Of a stretch of DNA of 64,000 bases, positions 41,717 through 53,700 are shown in pieces. The notes beneath the pieces were generated by a model, which saw only the letters and a program-made list of their open reading frames with translations, was not told where the DNA came from and searched no databases. The stretch lies in the NCBI GenBank assembly GCA_946894095.1, contig OX335652.1, positions 8,889,001 to 8,953,000 on the forward strand, written 5' to 3'. Position 1 is the first letter of the stretch; every line of letters begins with the position of its first letter. The stretch comes from Incurvaria masculella. Taxonomy: Eukaryota; Arthropoda; Insecta; Lepidoptera; Incurvariidae. A program made the translations under genes and the position numbers.

Positions 41717-44700
41717 ATGCCCAGAGACTGCGGACATAACATGCGCTACTTGTGCGCTTTGCTTTTGATTTTGGTAAGTCACTTTGCATCTATTCTTTAT
41801 TTATATTTTTCTAGCTCTCTTGAAAAGGAACATCACGATTCGATATTCATGTGTGTTATTCCAACTCCGTAGCAATTTTATAAACACATCTTTTATTCAT
41901 ATGTTACAGTCGTTTTGATTTGTTTTTTAATGCTCGGGTAAAGTCTTCATGCAATAGTGTAAGTCCCTGGAAAAGTAGGATTTCTGAAGAAATATTAAAA
42001 TAACGAATACTGAATACAGGTGATCGTATGTTTTGTGATTATTTTCAGGGGGTTACAAATGCCCTGGCTCATGCCCCAGCCAGGAATCTCACCATTGTAA
42101 GTACTTATACAATTTTTAGATTATAGTATACAGGATTCAGTATACATATGCGAAAGAGTGAATGATTTTGAATGCGGAGTGTCGTTCTTTAGGATAAGTC
42201 GTCGAAAGTGTTTATTGCATAACTTTCGTGGTCGAAGTTACATATCTGCCTGATATTGTGCATTTTGTGGGGCGAGACTGAGAGATGAAGAGTGTCAAGA
42301 ATTGGGTACCCTGGTCGTTGGAAAACGATTTAACTCAATGTTTGTTGCTTGACACGACTGTTTGGTTTTGCTCGGAACCCGCTTGTCAAGTAACTGGCCA
42401 TTTTTATATTCTGTGGTCCATTCTGAGAAAAAACTTGCAATAATTTGGCTCAGTCTATAATGCTGACTGCATGTGCTCGTAAATAAATCTTGTAGGGGCC
42501 ATCTTGACACTAAATCAGTTAATTTTTCTTTTCATTCATTCAAAACAAAGATAATGTTAGATCAAAGAATGCTCTGACTCTAAGTAAATTTTATACATAA
42601 TTGATTAGACCAACTGCTTTGAGAAATAGAAATATTGATCAAAATTAGTATAACATAGTTCATGTTTAAGCTACTCGTAGCAGCTTGACTTGCGGGTTGA
42701 CAGTCACAGAATTGCTTGAATGAAACAAAACATATCCGTATCTATTAATTTCGTTATTGCAATTGTTTACAATCGCTTATATGAGTACAGTTCACCTACC
42801 AACGTTATTTCCCCCAGTGCAAGCCATGGGCCTGCATCCACCAGCAGCTCAACGTGAGCGGCGCCCCCACGCGCGCGCAGCTCGAGTTCGTGCTGGCGCG
42901 CCGGCTGCCGGCGGCGGAGTGGGCGCGCGGCGTGCGGCGCTCGCTCGACGCGTGCCTGAGCGGCGGCGCGAAGCCGCGCCGCTACTCGGCCACGTGCCCG
43001 GGCCAGGAGATTTGGCACTGCATCGTGGACCAGCTCATCGATGTGGGTTCTTATGTTTTTATGTTTCCATCCGGACGGCTAGTAATAATAATATTTTTGT
43101 GTATGCATCAGAAATGTAAATGTAAACAAACATTCGATGTTACGCGTCCCGAATTCGTAAGTGAACTAACTACATGCTTTTCCACTTATATCCGTGGTAC
43201 TAGCTTCTTTTTAGGTAATTTAGGTAAGGGGGGGGGGGGGGACGTAAAACTTGACTGAACGTTATGTATCAAAGCTGGAAGCAGAATGATTGCATAATAA
43301 TAGCATTTCTTTGTACATGTAAAATAATATTACATTGGTGTTTGTTTACTATTAATCCTCAACAGCAAAAAAAAAATGCTTTAGAATCAACAGAATTTTG
43401 CTTGATTCTTATGTTTTTATGATTTAGAACTGTCCGGAGAGCAAGTTGAAGAAAGAAGATGCATGCACGCCAGTTTCTAGTATTCTTGGAGTCAAGTACC
43501 TATTCATGCAGAGGTAATGTAGGGCTGTATTCACAATATTATGCTTTTTATTATTAGTAAGTTAGGTTTGAGGTTAGGTTATTATCTTAATCATTGCAGC
43601 TAAAACGCCTTAGCATAGTATCAATATGCGAAACTGGCGCAATCTAGTTGTAAATAGGGGAAGCATTGTGTCGCTTCGAATATAATCGAGAAATTCACAG
43701 GTTCACATGCTGCTTCCGACAGATGTCATGACAAAGAACTTTTTCTGATTATTTTCAAAATCTGATTGCAATGCTTCAATGTAGAAGTCGATGGATAACC
43801 TCAAATCGATGAGATAACGTTTAATGTCTTATCCATTAAAAATACATAAAATCTCATAAGTTATGATCTACCACCCAGTGAAATGAACATAAAAGTCCAT
43901 GCCATGAAGGTTAACTTTCCTATTTTCTAATTAAATTTACACAGGTCGTGATATACATGTGAATCTAATCGAATAATGTGTTTCATTTTATCGTTTCCTT
44001 TTCAGCACTTATTTGGACATTGAACGTAACATCCAAAACGACCAACGTCCTCCGTGGTTCCTCAGAAATGTAAGCAAATTACACTAAAGGTATCTTAACA
44101 ATATATTTTTAAAACAGAAAATAACACATCAATTAGTTTGCAAATGGTTTCCATTGTCTGTGCTGTTTATCCATGAGTGTTTCTATAATTCTTTTAAAAC
44201 AAGGTCAAAATAAAAAAAAAATATCTCTTAGATGAGGACAATCTCTAGTAGAAATATTTAAACCCGGTCACACAGCTTGACCTAAAGAAGGCAATGGAAA
44301 CTATAGAACATCACAACTTACTAATTTGTAAAGGAAATCCAATTTCCAATGATTAGTCTGAAGAACTCTGCTTTGTCTCTCTCCCTCTCTCACTCTGCTG
44401 CCCATTAGAGTTTGAATGACTTGGGGAAGCTATCAATTATTTCCGTATTGTGTAGGTGACAATTCTTTGAATGCGTACTGGGAGTTATTAGACATTGTTG
44501 TGTTTCTTCCAGTACTTGAGTGCGAAGTGCTGCGACCTGCCACCGTTGTTCAGCACCTCGGAGCTCCAACAGTGCAACGTGACCTTCCTGAACGTCCACC
44601 AGCACCAAATGGTGCCCCGACCTTCGGCAGTACGCCACACTACGGTATATTCTACCACAACTTCGCAGGTGGTACCTTTGGAGGTGGAAGGCCTTTTGCG

Positions 44701-47700
44701 AAAATCTTTGTTTTTATGTATCGAAGTTGGGAAAATAAGTGGTGGAAAACCGATGACTCAAAAGAGCGAAATTCATGGGTTGAGGAGGTAGTTTCCTCAG
44801 GTTCCTAACCATAAACATCGTTTGTGGTTAAGATTCCATGTTAAACTGTAGTTTCCCTTCCATATTTACTGGGTGGTAGGGTTAATCCAGTCCTGGTTGG
44901 TACCATCGCATTGAATTAACGATTGTCGAAGCGGCAATTAAAATGGTCTGTGCTTTCTATCCTGTTTAATATAGCTGCGCACTAAAAGGATGGCGCATTA
45001 AGCACGCAGTTCCCAAGAGGTGTGTTGGACCAATATCATGACAGTGGTATTAGCCATCCATGTTCAGTCACATAAAAAAGAATATAAAAGACTAACAAAG
45101 TCAACTAACCCAAATTGTTTCTGTTGATGTACAGTCGTTTCCTCTCAATTGTATACACTGGAAAGAGAAGGAATTCCTAAGTCCCTTTTACTCTATGGTT
45201 GACTTCAGCATGACAAAAAGAGATTGTCGATAAGTTGTCTCTATTTCCGGTGTATAGATTTCAGACGAAACGACTGTACCAACATTATTAAAATCTTTAA
45301 ATCGTCATGTACCTGCAAAATAATGATCTGACTAAATGTTTCAAGTTTACTTTGATATAAAATGAACACATGTTTTCTTTGAAAAACTGAAGAAAAATAA
45401 GAGATTTTGCAAAAACACACTTCACACGTAATGAGCCGTAGCACTGTTAGGTAATAGTAATTCGAAAAGTCGTCAGATTGGGTAGGTATGGCCTATTTCT
45501 AACTCGCGGCAGTGAGGCATAAGTTGTCTTCCCACTCCCACAATCTGTTCATTTTGTTAGCGTGTGGCGCACATGCTAGTTCTGAGTTCCTTATACACCT
45601 TAAATCCCATGATTGTCATGATCAATAGTGTTTTACTCTAGTCTTAATTTCATCTTAACTAATCACTGTTTATTGTTTTATTGCAGCCTTCCACGGAAAC
45701 GTACTGTTCACAGCCTTTAGAAGACGTAAGTGGAAAGATTTATGCAGCAATGTACATGAAAACCTTAAGGTGGCCCATCCCGCTCATCTCCCCATACAAA
45801 AGGGGAAAGAAGATCACGCCCATATTTCTTGTCAGAGATCCAAAATTTTGCTCAAAATAGCTTTATTTGATCGAACTAGATGTCTGATGACCATTGGCAT
45901 TGTAAAATTGTGTTTGTTTTCTAAATTATAAGGTCCGAAAGTTCGAATTTTTCGCGCGTTTTATACAATGACTTTGGAGGTGGATTACGCAATGATAAAG
46001 TAAGAACATCGTTAAAAGATTAGTCATCAGACATAGCTTATTTAATCAAGATTTATGATCTATTTGGTTTTTGTTAGATTTTTGACACAGCGGTCGTGGT
46101 TTACTTTTAGCTATAAGTCGTTTTGAAATTAAAATTTTCGTAAATCTTACCAAATCATACACTATGCACATTGTCTTTTTTGTGGACATGTTGCATCTTC
46201 CTCATCACGGAGCCTGTCTTATTCTTTGAAACAGAGAAGGTCCCAGAGCGCAACAGCACGGTTTTGTACCGTGCCCGCGAATGAGTTAGGCCCGCCGGGT
46301 TGGGCCACCTTAAATAATAATATTCTGTATATTTTAATGGTTCATATTAATTTGAGGTTAGGGCTCTGGTACTAGCTGAAATGAGAAGTTTGATGTGCAC
46401 CCCAAGTTGCTAAGTTTGAAGATGATTCTTTCTTTAGCGACCAACTTTTTTTACTAATCTGAATGGAAACGGAATTATTTCTTTATGCTTAGATGGTGTC
46501 TTAAGGTGTCCCTTGCCGGCGGGACTAACTCATTCGCGGGCATGGTACAAAACTGTATGAAGTGTATGTAATTCGATTGTTGCAGGTGTTAATACTGGTT
46601 CAGCCAAATGTCCAGGGCAAAAAATATTCGGCCTATTTACAAATTCTGATCAGAATTCTTCAAAAAAGATGTCGCTGTAATAAAATAATTGATATGATAA
46701 ATTGCAAATGCATCTGCTGATGTAACTAATATTCTGTTTCAGATCAACCCCTTGGAATGTTGCGATACAAGTGATTTTATCTCTAACGACATTTATGGAG
46801 AATGCGGTGTAAAGGCTGAATGGGACAAAGAGAAGAGAATAGTACTGAAAGAGTTAGGAGCCCCTTCTTTCACTACTGTTGCTCCTACGACTGCGAAAGT
46901 CCCCACAAAGAAACATCACAGACATTCCGACATCAAAGTTCTTCCAGTATCGGTAAGTCTATCGGAAGCTATCTCCATAGAGCTTTTGAGTATTTACTGA
47001 GATGCAGTAGGATCCTTTTTTACTTCTTTAACTTAAAGTCCTTAGTCGGTTCGGTTCATGGTTCGGAACCTCGTGCCTCCCCGGACCCCATTTTCTGATA
47101 GGTGTGTGGGTGTGCAGACGGTAATTTAGCGCACGTTCGAAAATGTCTGACACTGTGCGGTTTCAAAGGAACGGTTTAGCAGCACTGCCTCAGCTCTACG
47201 CCCATCTATCACCCACATGCGACGTTAGTACAACCGTTGACCCGACAGTGCCCGGAGACGACGTGCGTGTTCGGCAAGCTCGGCGTGGTGTCCGCCGGCG
47301 TGGTGGACCGCGCCGCGTTCGCCGCGCTGCTCGACAACGTGACGCGCGAGCACGGCGAGTGGGGCGCGGCGCGCGCGCGCGCGCTCGCCCGTTGCACTCG
47401 GCGCGGCGTCGAGCGCGAGTACGAGGCCGCCTGCGAGATCAACTCGCTGCTCGCGTGCACGCTCGACGTGCTGGCCGAGGTGGGCTCCTATTTAGCATCC
47501 GCCGTCCGTCCGTCCGTCTGATACAGGGCTGTATCTAAAGGTGAAGAAAGGGTCTATATAATAAATATAAGTGACCAGGTGGTCCAAGATAATTGTTTAG
47601 TCTTGAATATAAGTAACTAAAAACCACACGTTCACTGGGATTCCCCACAGTCTGTCACTTTACAAAAATATCTTACAGTCTTATTCAGAGTGAATTGGCA

Positions 47701-50700
47701 AATTTTGCTGCATGCTCGATGTGCTGGCCGAGGTGGGCTCCTATTTAGCCTCCGCTGTCCGTCCGTCCGTCTGTTACTGGGCTGTATCTAAAGGTGAAGA
47801 AAGGGTCTACATAAGTAAATATAAGTTACCAGGTGGTCCATTTTATCCTAAATATAAGTAACTGTAAACCACACATTCACTGGGATTCCTTACAGTCTGT
47901 CACTTCACAAAAATATCTTACAGTCGTATTCAGAGTGAACTGGCAAATTTTAGTCCGCGGACCGCACTACCATACTAAGGTGCTATTTAGTCCGGCTATA
48001 ATCGCGTATTAAACTAAATCTGCCCACTCTGAATACTACTGTTAGTGTTAAAATTATCAATAGTTATTATTGTCGACCAATTGTGGGTCGCTTATGAGGG
48101 AAAAGGAAGACAGGAATACGAACGAAACCTTCGGACTACTTGCAGCACATGCCTGTTGGCAATACGATATTCCCGCGTCTTGTTGTGTTATCGTATCGAC
48201 AAACAATGACTATTAGTTTTTGTTGTTAATTAAGTAGGCTTTTTAAATTTCTTGACCTCCATGGCCCCGTGGAAATACACTACTTCTGAAAGGAATAGTA
48301 GGTTACTTATAATAAATCGTTTCTCTTCCAGAACTGTCCAAATGTGAAGAAAGGGTCTGCAGATCCGTGCAGGTGAATATTAATAGTTGGTTTTTCCACA
48401 CTACTTCCAATCCATCTATCTATCATGTCCTAAGTTGGCGAAATTAATACGAAATTCACATTGAGTTTGCTGTAGTAAGATGTCACCGCAATATGAGTAA
48501 ACTGAGCTTCTCTGCTTCTCTTGAAATCTTCAAAAAACTATTAAAATTATACTTCCTCACTAAATGAGTTATGTTCAACAAAAACAAAATTTCTTACTTT
48601 TAAACAAAATTTTTAATTTTTAGTTATGTTTTTTTCCTTTTTTTGCATAAATTCTGTGTATACATTTTTAGGCTGACATACTTTATGTCTATAGTTATTA
48701 AATTGGTCTATAAGTGTTTTTTTTTCATAGAAATAAATAGTGCACAAAATCTATTCTTAGGTTACTTTTCTTGTAGCTACCTGTATATTTTTGTCCCATT
48801 ATCGGGTTGATTGGAAGAGATTGACATTAGGCAATAAGTCCGCCCTTGTATGTACCATGTGAATGATAGCAGTAAAGAATATTATTATTATTATATTGCT
48901 TTTATTTCCAAGCCACTTTGACTATAAAATCGAGTACTTCCCACTTATTATAAAATATACTATTATAAAATAACACGGCAGGGAGTGCGTTCCATAGTTT
49001 ACCGACCCTATAGATAAAGGACCTAGAGGATCGGTTGGTTCTAATTTTTGGAATGTCTACAGTGTACGGGTGCATTTCCTGCCTGTTCCGTGTTGTGCGA
49101 TGGTAGAAAGGGGACGGAGGGACAGCGTTATGCAGCTCCGATGAACATTCTCCATGGTAAAGACGGTAGAACACAGAGAGAGACCCAACATCCCTTCGGA
49201 GTTGGAGGGTCTCTAGATTCAAAGACACCTCGGGATCGTCGACGAGACGCACGGCCCGACGCTGTATCGAGTCCAGGGAGCCAAGCAGGTGCTGAGCTGA
49301 GCCGTCCCACAAATGCGAGCAGTACTCCACGCAAGACCTTATCTGCGCCTTATAAAGGAGCAGTTTTTGGTCAGGCGTGAAATACTGTCGTACCCTGTTA
49401 AGAACTCCCAGCTTTTTAGAGGCAAGCTTGGCTTTATCCTCGATATGGCGTCCGAAATTAAGGTTATGCGTCAGGTCGACCCCAAGTATCCCTATATGTT
49501 CGTCAATACGTAGAGTTGCTCCCTGGAAAGTCGGAGCCACACTGAACGGAGTACGACGCTTCGCACTGAACACGCACGCCTGTGTCTTGCTCGCGTTAAA
49601 CTCGACGAGGTTCTGGAGACCCCATTCGGAAACTTTTTCCAGGGTCTCTTCGAGTCTAACAACGAGGCGCCGCCTATTCTCCTCCACTTCAGCCCGGCTT
49701 GCGGTCTGGTGACTGGTGTACCTGGCTAGTACTGTGCTGTCGTCTGCGTAGCAGTCAATGTCGCCCAAATTAAGCAGATCATTAATTTGAACCAGAAAGA
49801 GGGTCGGGGACAGCACAGAGCCCTGCGGCACGCCGGCATTCACAGACATGGCTTCGGAGCAGCATCCGTCAACCAAGACTTTTATGCTGCGGCCATGCAG
49901 GAAGTCGGCGATCCAGTCACACAGCTCGGGTGGCAGGCCATAGGAGGGCAGCTTGGAAAGCAGTGCCTTGTGCCAGACCCGGTCAAATGCTTTCGCGATA
50001 TCCAGGCCGATAGCCATACCTTCGCCATGATTTTCGAGCGCATCACCCATCTCATGTGAGACGTGAACTAGGAGATCCCCAGCAGATCGATTCCGACGGA
50101 AGCCGTATTGACGATCGCTGAGGAGTTCATTGCTCTCTAGATACTTCATCAGCTGTGAGTTAATGATGCGCTCCATCACTTTGCAGAGAAGAGAGGTAAT
50201 GGCTATGGGACGGTAGTTGGCCGGGTCTGATCGATCGCCTTTTTTAGGCACGGGCTGAACGTTGGCCGATTTCCAAGCTGCGGGCACACATCCAGTGGAG
50301 TACGATAGGCGGTAAAGGCGGGTAAGGACAGGAGCTAATTCCGGAGCACATTTCTTCAACACCAGCGCAGGAATGCCATCAGGGCCACTCGCCTTCCTGG
50401 AATCTAGGGCGAAGAGCTCACGCCGTCTTGCACGAGCATACTTGCTCCTGTAGTCATATTTTTTTAAAATTAAATATTTAAACATAAGCACTCAACTCAT
50501 GTTCGAAAAGAACAATTCACTCATGATTCTTTCAAATAATTGTATGGATATAATTTTTCTTTTCAAAGGTAACTTTCTAATTAATTTAACCTACCTACCT
50601 GCTTACCTATTGAACAGTATTATATTATTATTGCAGGCATTCATCATTGTCTCAGAACACTTCAGTAGTGTGCCAAGTGAGCTCTTCAAAATTCATAGTA

Positions 50701-53700
50701 AGTTGACAAATGTATTCATCGAGATAAAGTAAAAATAATGAAATCTTTCATGCAATGTTACTTCAATAGAAAGATAAAATCATAAAAAAACCATTTGGTG
50801 TCTTGAAGCTCTACCAGAATGAGTATAACTTGTCGCTCGAACTCAGGCTTTGTTTGTGGTGAGCGAGGCGATAATCCTAATGTGTTATCATAATACTATT
50901 CAATTATATTCTATGATTTGCTACCATTGTTTATTTTGCAGGAAGACTGTATGGGAAGGTCTTTTGCCTACCCAATGACAAAACATGTTGTCAAACGAAC
51001 AAAGAAGTCTTTTAAGCATTGGGCGGTCAGTGTGTGACAGATCTATACGGAATTCGGTGCAAGGCGTGTGCTACCAAGAAAAAGTGCTGGGATTGTGGCC
51101 TTCCGCTAGCAAAGATAGACTGGTGTGTACTTTGTGTGCCTTTTGGCAATCTTCGATTTGTGTCACCAAGTTTCACCAGTACCAGGAGCGTCGAGAGTTG
51201 TAAGACGATCTTTCTGTTTGGATCTGGATCCAGGATAGGTTAGGGCTCTTTCCGACGCATCGTTGCCCCCTTGGAGCGCCAACATGGGTCAGTTGAGACT
51301 GCCTGCTTAAACAACTCTCTCTTGCTCACTCTTCGCCTTTGACGTTGCTCGTACTAGTATGTGCTGTCTTCTGTAATGAACACCTATTGTGACGTACAAT
51401 TTGCAGAGGAACCGCCACCGTTACTGTGATGTGCCACGCCTCGTCCCGCCGAGCGTGCTGAGCGAGTGCGGCGTGACGTCAATCAGCCGCATGGTTTCGG
51501 CAAAGCAGGAGCCATCACGCCCGGAAAGGAAAACCGTTTACAAATACAAACCCTCCGTATGTGACTTGATGAATAGTAACTAACTTTACAAACGAGAGAT
51601 TCCTAATCTGAATAAACTATTCGATGCCCGTCGCTATCACTCGTGATATTTCTCTTTATTTTCTTCTAACTTGACAACTATTTAACCGATTTTCGTGCGG
51701 GTTTTGTCTTCATATAGCTTGATACATTTAAATTTGTTCAATTTCGGACTACCTGCCTAGGCTCAATTACCTTAGGCACTGAATAGTTTCTTCTAAAACG
51801 AATGCTTTAGGGGAGGAAGTAAGTTGTTGAAAATACAAGTTCACTTATGACTATGAAACATTTTTACTTGGAACCAGTTAAAAACGAGAGACGTCTGGGA
51901 AAAAGTGACCGTTTGTCTTTGGATATCAAAGAGGTTGGAGCTGGAACTATAAATTCATTTATACTTGATATTGGACACAATCTAACTCTGCCATAGGTTG
52001 GGGAAACAGGGTAGGGAAGCCTTTCCTCCTATGAAAATCAATCGATCCTGTAGACTCTGCATCTATAGCAGAGGTCGTTCAATCCGAGGTATTTTCCCCA
52101 AATCACAAACTGGATTTCATCGAAAATCTGCGGATCGAAAATCCATGCGTTATTTGGCGCAAAATATAATTTACGCCATATGATGAACTATCCGAAGATA
52201 AAAAAAAACTAAATCTAAAAGAAAGGCTTTTTACAATGAAGTTGGTTAATAACGAATTATAGCTTAGAAGGAATTTTTAAAACAAAATAATTTTATTTTT
52301 TTATGTGCTAAATTGTGTTTTGAAGATTGGGCAAAGCACCTTAGATCGTGTCACCGATTTGACAACAAGGCAAAAAATAAATGTGTTAGCTGTTTCACTC
52401 TTGCGGTAAATAGCATAGTACCTATCCACCTTTAGAAATAGAACTCCGAGGCCATTTGGGCCGCACGCGTGCATCTTAGCAGTAACATGATTTGACGGCA
52501 CCAATATTTCACAATGCCATATCTTCCCACTTTGTATCGCTGGCCATACCTATGTTCAGGTAACATTTTTGAAAACGGGGTTAGAAATTGTACCATTTGT
52601 TTTCACAGTACACGTGTACAATGCATAAAAAACTGGCCAAGTGCGATGGGACTCGCACACAAAGGGTTCCGTAACATCGTGCAAGATTTAACACAATAAA
52701 TCAGGTTTTTTGTATGGGGTCCGCCTTTAATTTTGTTTTTTTTTTTTATTTCACCTATTTGTTGTTATAGCGGCAAAATACAGACTCTGTGACAATTTCA
52801 GCTGCCTACCTATTACAGTTCATGAAATACAGCCCTGTGACGGACGGATGGACGGACGGTCGGACAGCGGAGGCTTAGTAATAGGGTTCCGTTTTCACCC
52901 TTTGGGTACGGAACCCTAAAAATGTCTTGAAATAAAATATTAAAATTAGAATTCTCCTTTCAGTGCGTCAGCATGACCAACTCGACGGCGTGCGTGCTCA
53001 GCAAGGCTGGCCTGCTGAACAAGTACGGCTTCGCGGACGGCGTGCGGCTGCGCGCGCGCGCCGAGCAGGCGACGCAGCGCGCGGCGTGGGCGACGCGCGC
53101 GCCGCACGTCACCGCCGCGGTGCGCGCCGCCCCGCTCTACCGTCACCACTGCACGTCGCCGAGGCAGCTGCTCAACCTGTTGGACTCCGCTGTCACGGTG
53201 CGTACCAAAGACCTAGCATGCGCGTGCAGCGCGCTTACAAGACGAACAGAGTGTGGGAGTGAGAGTCCATTTCAAATATCACTACCGGGAATTAGACAGT
53301 GATCGAACATAATTCCCGATGAGATCAGGACTTTGTGTACAAACACATTAAATGTCAAACGTTTTTTCGAAATATCTCGAAGGTTTTTTTTTTTTTTTCT
53401 CTGGGTATTTATCATGCGATCAGTCTCTAGACTATGAGCAGATGTGTTGCGTGTGGTTTTGTCGTGTAGAGTTAGTTCCCCATTGGGAGCTACTCATGTT
53501 TCGTGGACGTTGTTTACGCCATCTAGGTCTAGTATGTTACGCCTCTTCAAGCGTCGTAAGCAGTCGGGGACAGCAAGCTGCACTGCCAGCTGGTTTGGAT
53601 GCTTCATAAGTCGCTTCTTGTATTTTGCAGCAACTGTTTTTATTTCTTCCTTTATTGTCTTGATTTGAAGATAGTAATGTACCTCACAGTTTCTTATGAA

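Noticed and set aside
42340..42400. Cys-Cys-containing frame that might be a missing CC module before OBP core A
   Set aside because: No usable acceptor or donor, and the Cys expected 13 residues later is absent before a stop.
42757..43119. Alternate frame across OBP-like exon 42818-43042
   Set aside because: The frame giving regular Cys spacing and phase-0 junctions is the other one; this is a GC-rich shadow.
50985..51014. Alternative frame of exon 50942 giving CLPNDKTCCQTNKEVF then stop
   Set aside because: It would end the protein before units with matching intron phases. The phase-0 reading to the donor at 51026 keeps the frame open into the next CC-like module; kept as an uncertainty.
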